DNA from: Candidatus Avibacteroides excrementipullorum
GTDB lineage: Bacteria; Bacteroidota; Bacteroidia; Bacteroidales; Bacteroidaceae
Length of the DNA: 58,061 nt
Direction of reading: 5' to 3'
Assembly: GCA_018711405.1 (NCBI GenBank)
Contig: DVIH01000029.1
Span: 1 to 58,061 of the forward strand
The position numbers were made by a program, and so were the translations under genes. Of the stretch, positions 51,632-58,061 are shown in pieces. The first letter of the stretch is position 1, and each line of letters begins with the position of its first letter. A model generated the notes under the pieces. The model worked only from the letters and a program-made list of their open reading frames with translations, searched no databases and was not told the DNA's origin.

Positions 51632-52027
51632 TTAAGCGAATCTGCATTTCTTCGTCACGATTGGTGATAACAAAGTAGTCGCCAGAACCAGCAACCACAA
51701 ATTGCCGGACAACGGATTATAAGCGGCTAAAAGTTCTGAAACAGTACTGCCTCCCGCCAGTCCTGCGGCAAATTCAAAAACAATCGTCAACAATGCCCAG
51801 CCTATCCCAATCAACCAACCATTTTTGGAGGTAAAGGCTTTTATCATTCGAGGCAATAGCATCCAAGTTATCAGGAAAATACACACGCTTAATGTGATTC
51901 CGCTAACGGGCAATGCCCATTCCTCTCCGATAGCCTTCGCCAATAGATATTCCCGCAATCCGCCATTTAGGATGGCTACGGGGATAAAGCAAAGCCATAT
52001 TATGAGGGATTTCAGGATATTCATCAT
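51632..52027 (-). CDS. Small four-helix membrane protein, hypothetical
   Basis: A 131-residue hydrophobic protein with about four helices (6-22, 40-58, 68-88, 108-122) and a short basic end (KKCRFA). The first loop has GGLREYLLAKAIGEEWALP. It overlaps the GrpB-like gene by 4 bp (ATGA). The function is unknown; it may be transported with the cassette. Confidence 0.78.
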   Translation of the reverse strand: MMNILKSLIIWLCFIPVAILNGGLREYLLAKAIGEEWALPVSGITLSVCIFLITWMLLPRMIKAFTSKNGWLIGIGWALLTIVFEFAAGLAGGSTVSELLAAYNPLSGNLWLLVLATTLLSPIVTKKCRFA

Positions 52028-52584
52028 ATCTTGGCAATGGATATATGCTTAAGTATTTCACAGACAACGCCCGACTTGGCATCGGCATAATCCTGAAGGT
52101 ATTTCCACTTTTTTTGTACAAGACGCCTCTTGGTGTCCGCATAGAGGTTACGGTCTGCCTCATGTGTCTGTAACCAATCTCGGAAATCAAGCATCCGCTG
52201 CGCTTCGCTGCAACCGATGGAAAAAACATGAAGATTGACTTCCGGGTCAACTCCTTTCAACATTCTGTGTCCGTACCAATCCGGCTCCCTCACCCTCATG
52301 ACATACCCGGCTTTCTCCAGTTCCGGCACATATGAGCCTTCATCGGAGGAATCTTCAACGAGAAGAAGGATATCTATGATGGGTTTAGCGCACAGACCAG
52401 GCACGGAAGTAGAGCCGACATGCTCTATAACAATTCCGTCCCGATTCAGAGCTTTGCATATCTTTTGCCTTTCCGTTTCGTATAAAGCGCTCCATGCAGG
52501 GTCGTATTCTTTCAATTCAATACGCCCGGACAATTCGGATATTTTTCCAATTGTAACTTGTTTGAGATATTCTTGTTTGGTCAT
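52024..52584 (-). CDS. GrpB/UPF0157-family protein
   Basis: A nucleotidyltransferase-fold protein of 186 residues. Family motifs are LKEYDPAWSALYETERQKI, IVIEHVGSTSVPGLCAKPII followed by DILLLVED, and YGHRMLKGVDPEVNLHVFS. The GS...D pattern suggests nucleotide transfer, but no activity is established for the family. It is second in the cassette, 3 bp after the acetyltransferase gene. Confidence 0.9.
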   Translation of the reverse strand: MTKQEYLKQVTIGKISELSGRIELKEYDPAWSALYETERQKICKALNRDGIVIEHVGSTSVPGLCAKPIIDILLLVEDSSDEGSYVPELEKAGYVMRVREPDWYGHRMLKGVDPEVNLHVFSIGCSEAQRMLDFRDWLQTHEADRNLYADTKRRLVQKKWKYLQDYADAKSGVVCEILKHISIAKI

Positions 52585-52587
52585 TGT

Positions 52588-53148
52588 TCAATTTTCTTTT
52601 GATATTTTCAGCCATTCTTCCTTCGTCATCCGCATAAAATGCTCCGTGCGGACATCGCCAAGCGGAGACGTCTTGCCTTCTTCCGTATGATGAAAGCGGA
52701 AACCGCATTTCTCCATCACTCGGCGTGACTTTGTGTTACCATCGTAATAACCACACCAGACGGCAGTCATGCCCAAATCCTCAAAACACCTTTTCAGCAA
52801 GTAACGCATGGCTTCTGGTATCAGTCCTTGCCCCCAATAAGGCACACCTATCCAATAGCCTATTTCCGCTTCGCCCGGTTGCATTTCGGCACTGTGCAGG
52901 CCATCCCCAAACATGATTCCTATGCTCCCGACCGGCTCACCTGTTTCTTTCAGAACAACCGCATACGTTTCGGGAGCGGCAAAGACCGTGCGGATTACAT
53001 TCAGACTCTCCTCCACAGAGGTATGAGGCGGCCACCCCGCAATAGGTCCGATTGCCGGGTCTTTTGCATATTTATATAAAGATTCTGCGTCCGATTCTTG
53101 CCATGCCCGCAGAATCAGTCGTTTGGTAACCAGTCTGTCCTTTCCCAT
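52588..53148 (-). CDS. GNAT acetyltransferase, RimJ/RimL-like
   Basis: A 186-residue N-acetyltransferase. It begins LVTKRLILRAWQESDAESLY, carries IGYWIGVPYWGQGLIPEAMR as the acetyl-CoA site (about residues 95-115), and ends with YDGNTKSRRVMEKCGFRFHH. RimJ/RimL-like members acetylate protein N-termini or small molecules; the target here is unknown. It is the first gene of the cassette. No good -7 box is seen just upstream, which would fit an acquired promoter or a transcript start I cannot see. Confidence 0.9.
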   Translation of the reverse strand: MGKDRLVTKRLILRAWQESDAESLYKYAKDPAIGPIAGWPPHTSVEESLNVIRTVFAAPETYAVVLKETGEPVGSIGIMFGDGLHSAEMQPGEAEIGYWIGVPYWGQGLIPEAMRYLLKRCFEDLGMTAVWCGYYDGNTKSRRVMEKCGFRFHHTEEGKTSPLGDVRTEHFMRMTKEEWLKISKEN

Positions 53149-53209
53149 TTTGTTATTTCTGTATTGCCCATAGTTGTTGCAGTGTATGTTTATGCATAGA
53201 TGGTTGCGT

Positions 53210-54535
53210 TCAGTCGAGTTTCAGAAACATGTCTTTCATGTTTATTGTCACGCAGTCGCATTGTTCCACCAGGCTCATGCCTATGTTGCCGTCATGAGAT
53301 GTCTGTATGCCGTCATCGGTGGTTTCTGCCGGTATGTCTTTCAATGTTATTTCGGCATCGCCTACCGATAGTTTGAATTCCGGCAGCCGCAGTACCTCTT
53401 TTGTGCGGACAATGTTGAACCCTCCTCCCGTGATGTGTTCCTTTGTCCCTATCCTGTCAAGCCTGTCTTTGTGTTTCGTGTAATAGTCATGCGACAGTGC
53501 GGCTGTGCTGTTGCCTGTGTCGAAATAAAATGTGAGTCTCTCTCCGTAGGCTTCGGCTCTCAGCTTCATTGAGCCTCCTTCGTTCATGAGATTGCTGCCG
53601 TATGCAGGCGGGGTAGTGGATACCGCAGGAAATACCATTTTCTTTTCTTTAGGATAAATGCGCAGTTCGTCAAGGCAGTTTATGAAGTCCATGCCCAACA
53701 CTGCATCGACAGTGAGTACGCTGTCGAGCGCATTGGGCGGAACTATGGTAAACAGCGGGTTGTGCAGAGTCATCTCGCCTATTTGCAGGCTGTCTGTTGT
53801 CCCCATCTTGCCGAGCATGGTTCCGGGCATGTTTGCGTTGATCATGACCGAGTCGGCTATGGCTCGGATGCCAAGTGTATCTGCCATGCTTTCCGAGACG
53901 AAGCTTGTGCCGGCTCCTGTGTCGAATATGAAGCGGTATGTCTTGCCGTTGGCCGTGACGGGCACGTATATGGTGGTCCCTCGCCAGCCTTTGCTCTTTA
54001 TATGCGTGGGCAGTTTCACCGGTTCTATCTCTATGGGTACAGTCACATCCCTGTCGGGGCGGGTTATTGTCGGGGCAGGTATGTCACGGAACCTGTCGTA
54101 AAACCTGTATTCGTCTTCAAATCTTTGGTACAAATCGCTTTCCGCTCCTTGCGCTTCAAGCTGGTCGGCTACGTCTTTGGCTGTCATGGCTGCGGTGGCA
54201 TAGTCGAATTTGCTCCCAAGTCCTGCTATGCGGCATTTCAGCAGAGCTATGTTGAGGGCGTTTTCGCTGCCTATGTACTGTTGGTGGTGCATCAGCAGTT
54301 CGTCTATGCAGCTGATAGCATCGTCCGGACGGTTGAAACAGTAGCCTATCATCATTTCTGCCATCAGTTTCAGGAAATCGGCCTGCATGGAGTCTTTCAG
54401 TGCAGGATATTCTTCTTCGAGGGCGAACCAGTCGGCGCGGTTGATGATTTCGCCTATCCGCTCGTCCGCGCTTTGTGCGAGGCATACGGCCGATGCCGAT
54501 ATGGCCAAAGCCGTTATGATGTGTCTTGCTTTCAT
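53210..54535 (-). CDS. Exported retropepsin-like protein with two DTG motifs
   Basis: A 441-residue secreted protein. A signal peptide (MKARHIITALAISASAVC, then LAQ) precedes a helical region (about 25-150) and two retropepsin-like domains: FIFDTGAGTSFVSESMA and FYFDTGNSTAALSHDYY. Each DTG could give one aspartate of an aspartic protease, so the protein may form an active site within one chain. The final segment contains DGNIGMSLVEQCDCVTINM. It has a minus-strand -7 box at 54561-54568; the frame open to 54679 runs into repeat array f and is not used as the start. The substrate is unknown. Confidence 0.85.
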   Translation of the reverse strand: MKARHIITALAISASAVCLAQSADERIGEIINRADWFALEEEYPALKDSMQADFLKLMAEMMIGYCFNRPDDAISCIDELLMHHQQYIGSENALNIALLKCRIAGLGSKFDYATAAMTAKDVADQLEAQGAESDLYQRFEDEYRFYDRFRDIPAPTITRPDRDVTVPIEIEPVKLPTHIKSKGWRGTTIYVPVTANGKTYRFIFDTGAGTSFVSESMADTLGIRAIADSVMINANMPGTMLGKMGTTDSLQIGEMTLHNPLFTIVPPNALDSVLTVDAVLGMDFINCLDELRIYPKEKKMVFPAVSTTPPAYGSNLMNEGGSMKLRAEAYGERLTFYFDTGNSTAALSHDYYTKHKDRLDRIGTKEHITGGGFNIVRTKEVLRLPEFKLSVGDAEITLKDIPAETTDDGIQTSHDGNIGMSLVEQCDCVTINMKDMFLKLD

Positions 54536-54560
54536 AGGTGTTTTGGGATGTGGTTTGTTG

Positions 54561-54568
54561 CAAAGGTA
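54561..54568 (-). promoter_or_regulatory. -7 box of the retropepsin-like gene
   Basis: The minus strand reads TACCTTTG (TAnnTTTG), 25 bp before the ATG at 54535. Confidence 0.65.
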
Positions 54569-54645
54569 TGTAAAGTCATTGATAATTTGGCAGGTATGCG
54601 GAGATATTTTTTTTGTTTGTGTGTACTTCGTTTTACGTCTCCCGG

Positions 54646-54733
54646 GATATACGCCATCTTCGCCGGGTATGTGCGCCATCTTGCCCCGACACCGAGCCGG
54701 TCATTGGTCGATACCGAGCCGATCCCGGACGGG
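54646..54733. repeat. 22-bp-period modular repeat array f (4 words)
   Basis: Words start at 54646, 54668, 54690 and 54712: GATATACGCCATC, TATGTGCGCCATC, CACCGAGCCGGTC and TACCGAGCCGATC. The linkers are TTCGCCGGG, TTGCCCCGA, ATTGGTCGA and CCGGACGGG. Here all words point the same way, so no long hairpin can form. It lies between the divergent promoters of the retropepsin-like and ABC genes. Confidence 0.92.
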
Positions 54734-54810
54734 GGTGTTCCGGAGGCCGTTTGACGATTGATGCTCGCAATATCGGCAGGGCTTATTGCTGCTCGGTGGA
54801 ACAAAAGTTG

Positions 54811-54818
54811 TATCTTTG
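54811..54818 (+). promoter_or_regulatory. -7 box of the ABC exporter gene
   Basis: TATCTTTG matches TAnnTTTG and lies 33 bp before the ATG at 54852. Confidence 0.65.
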
Positions 54819-54851
54819 CCCGCCGAAAGAGATAAAAGAGTTTTTACGCCT

Positions 54852-56681
54852 ATGAAAGAGTTTGTCAAAATCCTGCGAAGATTTGTCCCGCCATACAAGA
54901 AATATTTGTTTCTTACTATATTGTTCAACATACTCACCGCGATTCTTAATATCTTTTCCTTTTCGCTCATCATACCTATATTGCAGATATTGTTCAAGTT
55001 GTCCGCCGCTCACTATGAGTTCATCCCTTGGGACAGCGCGTTGGGCTTTAAGGAGATAGCGATAAACAATTTCTATTATTATGTCACGTCGCTCATAGGG
55101 GAGTATGGCGAGAGCACAACGTTGCTTATACTGGGGCTGTTCCTTTGCGTGATGACTTTCCTGAAGACAGGCAGCTATTTCATGGCATCGGCTATGGTCA
55201 TACCCATAAGGACGGGAGTGCTGAGGGACATACGTACCCGGCTGTACGACAAGATAATAAGCCTGCCGCTCGGATTCTTTTCCGAAGAGCGCAAAGGCGA
55301 CATCATAGCGCGTTTCAGCGGCGATGCGCAAGAGGTGGAGAACTCCATAATGAGTTCGCTTGACATGCTGTTCAAGAACCCCATACTGATTGTGGCCTAT
55401 TTCGTCACGCTGGTGCTGATTAGCTGGCAGCTCACTCTGTTCACCCTGCTGGTGCTTCCTGTCATGGGGTGGCTCATGGGTTTTGTGGCCAAGAAGCTGA
55501 AGCGCAAGTCGCTGGAGGCGCAAAACAAATGGAGCGACACAATGGCGCAACTCGAAGAGACGCTTGGCGGACTGAGGATAGTGAAGGCTTTCAATGCTCA
55601 GGACAAGATGCGGAAACGTTTTGACGGCATACTCAACGAGTACCGCAACATGGTGAGCCGCGTCAATACCCGCCAACAGCTGGCGCACCCCATGAGCGAG
55701 TTTCTCGGCACGGTACTCATTGTCATAGTGCTGTGGTTCGGCGGCACGCTCATACTCAACGGCGAGGGGACGATAGATGCCAGTTCGTTCATCTTCTACC
55801 TTGTCATGCTCTACAGTCTGATAAACCCTATCAAGGAATTTTCGAGGGCAAGCTACAACATCCCTAAAGGACTGGCCTCTATGGAGAGGCTCGACAAGAT
55901 TTTCAATGCGGTCAACAACATTCCCGAACCGGCCAATCCGGTAAGGATGACGGAGTTCAAGGATGGCATATCCATAGAAAACGTTTGGTTCAGATATGAG
56001 GCCGCATGGGTGTTGCAAGACATCAGCCTGCACATAGCCAAAGGGCAGACGGTGGCTCTGGTGGGGCAGTCAGGCTCCGGCAAATCGACTTTGGTAGACT
56101 TGATTCCGCGCTTCCACGATGTGACCGAAGGCTGCATAAAGATTGACGGGGTGGATGTGAGAGACATAAACACGCGCGATCTGAGGACGTTCATGGGCAA
56201 TGTCAACCAGGATGCGATACTTTTCAACGATACATTCTTCAACAACATAGCTTTCGGCGTGAAAGACGCCACTATGGAGCAGGTGGTGGAGGCTGCCAAG
56301 ATTGCCAATGCACACGATTTCATCATGGAGACGGCCGACGGGTATGACACCAACATTGGCGACAGGGGCAGCAAACTGTCGGGCGGGCAGCGGCAGAGGA
56401 TTTCCATTGCGCGTGCCATACTCAAGAATCCGCCCATCCTCATACTCGACGAGGCTACTTCGGCGCTTGACACCGAGTCGGAAAAGATGGTGCAGGATGC
56501 TCTCGAAAAACTCATGCGCAACAGGACCACCATAGCCATAGCGCACCGCCTGTCGACCATAAAGAATGCCGACCTCATCTGCGTGCTGCACGAGGGGAAA
56601 ATAGTGGAGAGGGGCAGGCACGAGGAACTGCTGGCTCTCAACGGCTATTACAAGCGGTTGTGCGACATGCAGTCGTTCTGA
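54852..56681 (+). CDS. MsbA-type ABC exporter (fused membrane and ATPase domains)
   Basis: A half-transporter of 609 residues. Six membrane helices span about residues 20-330. The ATPase domain (about 360-609) has Walker A VGQSGSGKSTLVD, signature LSGGQRQRISIARAI, Walker B ILILDEATSALD and the switch histidine in AIAHRLSTI. It resembles MsbA-like lipid A or lipid flippases common in Bacteroidota, but multidrug export cannot be excluded. The start at 54852 fits the -7 box; an upstream frame to 54786 would precede the promoter. It is transcribed alone. Confidence 0.93.
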   Translation: MKEFVKILRRFVPPYKKYLFLTILFNILTAILNIFSFSLIIPILQILFKLSAAHYEFIPWDSALGFKEIAINNFYYYVTSLIGEYGESTTLLILGLFLCVMTFLKTGSYFMASAMVIPIRTGVLRDIRTRLYDKIISLPLGFFSEERKGDIIARFSGDAQEVENSIMSSLDMLFKNPILIVAYFVTLVLISWQLTLFTLLVLPVMGWLMGFVAKKLKRKSLEAQNKWSDTMAQLEETLGGLRIVKAFNAQDKMRKRFDGILNEYRNMVSRVNTRQQLAHPMSEFLGTVLIVIVLWFGGTLILNGEGTIDASSFIFYLVMLYSLINPIKEFSRASYNIPKGLASMERLDKIFNAVNNIPEPANPVRMTEFKDGISIENVWFRYEAAWVLQDISLHIAKGQTVALVGQSGSGKSTLVDLIPRFHDVTEGCIKIDGVDVRDINTRDLRTFMGNVNQDAILFNDTFFNNIAFGVKDATMEQVVEAAKIANAHDFIMETADGYDTNIGDRGSKLSGGQRQRISIARAILKNPPILILDEATSALDTESEKMVQDALEKLMRNRTTIAIAHRLSTIKNADLICVLHEGKIVERGRHEELLALNGYYKRLCDMQSF

Positions 56682-56761
56682 TGCATGAAACATGCGCAAT
56701 CCTGATTCTCTTGTGCATGTTTTTTGTGGCGGGACATGACCTCCCGTGAAGCATAAAAGAG

Positions 56762-56769
56762 TACATTTG
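56762..56769 (+). promoter_or_regulatory. -7 box of the alcohol dehydrogenase gene
   Basis: TACATTTG matches TAnnTTTG and lies 36 bp before the ATG at 56806. Confidence 0.6.
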
Positions 56770-56805
56770 CAAATGCTGAAAATATAAACTTATAAAGATG
56801 CGACT

Positions 56806-57948
56806 ATGAATAATTTTATTTTTCAAAATCCGACAAAGCTCATCTTCGGAAAAGGGATGATAAAGGAAATAGCTTCTCAGATTCCGGCCGGGAAAAAGAT
56901 AATGATAACTTTCGGCGGCGGAAGCGTGAAGAAAAACGGTGTTTATGAACAGGTCATCGAGGCTCTGGCCGGTCGTGAATATACTGAATTCTGGGGCATA
57001 GAGTCCAATCCGTCCATAGAGACATTGCGCAAGGCCATAGCTCAGGGGCGCGAGTTCGGTGCCGATTTCCTGCTTGCCGTAGGCGGCGGTTCTGTCATTG
57101 ACGGCACCAAGCTCGTTTCGGCCGGATTGAAGTATGACGGAGATGCTTGGGATTTGGTGAAAAAGGGTTCCTATACCGATACCGTACCTCTCGGCACGGT
57201 ACTGACATTGCCGGCCACAGGCTCGGAGATGAATAGCGGGGCTGTCATCTCGCGTCATGAGACCAAAGAGAAATATGCGTTCTACAGCAATTACCCTGTG
57301 TTCTCTGTGCTCGACCCGACTGTGACTTTCACGTTGCCCGACCATCAGATAGCATGCGGCATTGCAGATACGTTCGTACATGTCATGGAGCAGTACATGA
57401 CCAAGCCCGAACAGTCGGCTCTTATGGACCGTTGGGCCGAAAGCATATTGAGGACGCTCATCGAGATTGCGCCGAAGATAAAGGAAAACCATGAGGACTA
57501 TGACCTTATGGCCGATTTCATGATGTGCGCCACTATGGGGCTTAACGGATTCATCGCCATGGGAGTGGAGCAGGACTGGTGCACCCACATGATAGGACAC
57601 GAGCTGACTGCCTTGCACGGACTGACTCACGGCGAGACTCTTTCTATAGTCTTCCCGGGCACATTGCGGGCGTTGAGACAGGAGAAAGCGTTGAAGATAA
57701 TGCAATATGGCGAACGGATATGGGGACTTTCTTCGGGATTGCCCGAAACAAGGGTGGAGAAAGCCATAGAGAAAACGGAAGAGTTTTTCCGCTCTCTCGG
57801 GCTGAGAACCAGGTTGTCGGAAGCAGGCATCGGCGAAGATACCATAATGGAGATAGAAAAACGGTTCAACGAGCGTGGTGTGGCCTATGGTGAAAACCAC
57901 GATGTGACGGGTGCTGTGGCACGCCGGATACTCGAAGCAGCCAAGTGA
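56806..57948 (+). CDS. Iron-containing alcohol dehydrogenase, YqhD-like
   Basis: A group III alcohol dehydrogenase of 380 residues that reduces aldehydes with NAD(P)H. The Rossmann-type N-terminal domain has IMITFGGGSVKKNG and LLAVGGGSVIDGTKL; the metal-binding domain has DTFVHVMEQYM, HMIGHELTALHGLTHGE and, near the end, YGENHDVTG. It aligns well with YqhD-type enzymes, which use NADPH and detoxify short aldehydes. The size is normal. It is a single gene with its own promoter and terminator. Confidence 0.93.
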   Translation: MNNFIFQNPTKLIFGKGMIKEIASQIPAGKKIMITFGGGSVKKNGVYEQVIEALAGREYTEFWGIESNPSIETLRKAIAQGREFGADFLLAVGGGSVIDGTKLVSAGLKYDGDAWDLVKKGSYTDTVPLGTVLTLPATGSEMNSGAVISRHETKEKYAFYSNYPVFSVLDPTVTFTLPDHQIACGIADTFVHVMEQYMTKPEQSALMDRWAESILRTLIEIAPKIKENHEDYDLMADFMMCATMGLNGFIAMGVEQDWCTHMIGHELTALHGLTHGETLSIVFPGTLRALRQEKALKIMQYGERIWGLSSGLPETRVEKAIEKTEEFFRSLGLRTRLSEAGIGEDTIMEIEKRFNERGVAYGENHDVTGAVARRILEAAK

Positions 57949-57977
57949 TGCAAACGGGGTTTGCAGATTCAATAAGG

Positions 57978-58007
57978 AAGGCGTGCCAAAATGGTGCGCC
58001 TTTTTTT
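57978..58007 (+). terminator. Terminator of the alcohol dehydrogenase gene
   Basis: AAGGCGTGCC pairs with GGTGCGCCTT (two G-T pairs) around AAAAT, followed by seven T. Confidence 0.8.
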
Positions 58008-58061
58008 ATGCTCTTTCATAGCCTTTCGGCTCTTCATATTTATTTGTGTCATGTTTCATCT

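Noticed and set aside
53149-53209. Second copy of the tRNA-Lys 3' end (attR) at the far edge of the acquired cassette
   Set aside because: I looked for a repeat of the tRNA 3' end in this gap and nearby and saw none. The far boundary of the old element is unclear.
54536-54679. N-terminal extension of the retropepsin-like protein to 54679
   Set aside because: It would precede the promoter at 54561-54568 and the signal peptide at 54535, and it is array-derived.

Overview
The window comes from a Bacteroidales (Bacteroidota) chromosome. The evidence is a SusC/SusD pair, gldE-gldD, a protein with a type IX secretion (T9SS) sorting tail, an S46 dipeptidyl-peptidase, a psd-pssA-DUF4834 cluster and many Bacteroidota-type -7 boxes (TAnnTTTG) just upstream of genes. 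I cannot name the genus; a Muribaculaceae- or Barnesiella-like gut commensal is a guess.

Layout. 1-6.3 kb: a SusC/SusD pair (SusC cut by the window edge) followed by a secreted phosphodiesterase-alkaline phosphatase fusion. 6.4-8.0 kb: an RluA-type pseudouridine synthase on the minus strand. 8.4-16.4 kb, plus strand: an outer-membrane barrel, an imelysin, a di-haem oxidoreductase and the CcsB-CcsA cytochrome c assembly protein (probable iron and haem theme), then a hemerythrin and a LuxR-type regulator with a degenerate receiver. 16.4-19.7 kb: a YjaB-like acetyltransferase and a DHFR-family reductase, divergent from an S46 peptidase. 19.9-22.9 kb: ssb, gldE, gldD and a phosphopantetheinyl transferase. 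22.9-26.2 kb, minus strand: ispE, a YihY/BrkB membrane protein, RNase P RNA and a YfcE-like phosphoesterase. 26.4-33.4 kb: ppk1; a four-gene minus-strand operon for making, activating and probably transferring a nonulosonic acid; then psd-pssA-DUF4834. 33.7-41.2 kb: twin tRNA-Arg genes, a T9SS-exported GH85-like endoglycosidase, a TlpA-like lipoprotein and speA. 41.4-49.2 kb: a seven-gene minus-strand operon joining a polyferredoxin, a Tat-signal Fe-S aldo/keto reductase, a DUF1893-TonB-receptor fusion, a DUF362 lipoprotein, an S-component-like membrane protein, TatA and TatC. 49.5-53.1 kb: tRNA-Lys followed by an ardA relic and an AT-richer cassette that looks acquired. 53.2-58 kb: a retropepsin-like protein, an MsbA-type ABC exporter and a YqhD-like alcohol dehydrogenase.

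The most unusual signal is not a gene. Six intergenic arrays (near 8.1, 19.7, 25.5, 33.5, 41.3 and 54.6 kb) have an exact 22-bp period: a 13-bp word plus a 9-bp linker, with four or five words each. Two word families occur in both orientations and in a different order in every array. Three genes have reading frames that run back into an array and could be given false starts there.

The second notable unit is the Tat/Fe-S/TonB-receptor operon. It encodes its own Tat translocase beside two putative Tat substrates and looks like a periplasmic redox system tied to uptake of an unidentified compound.
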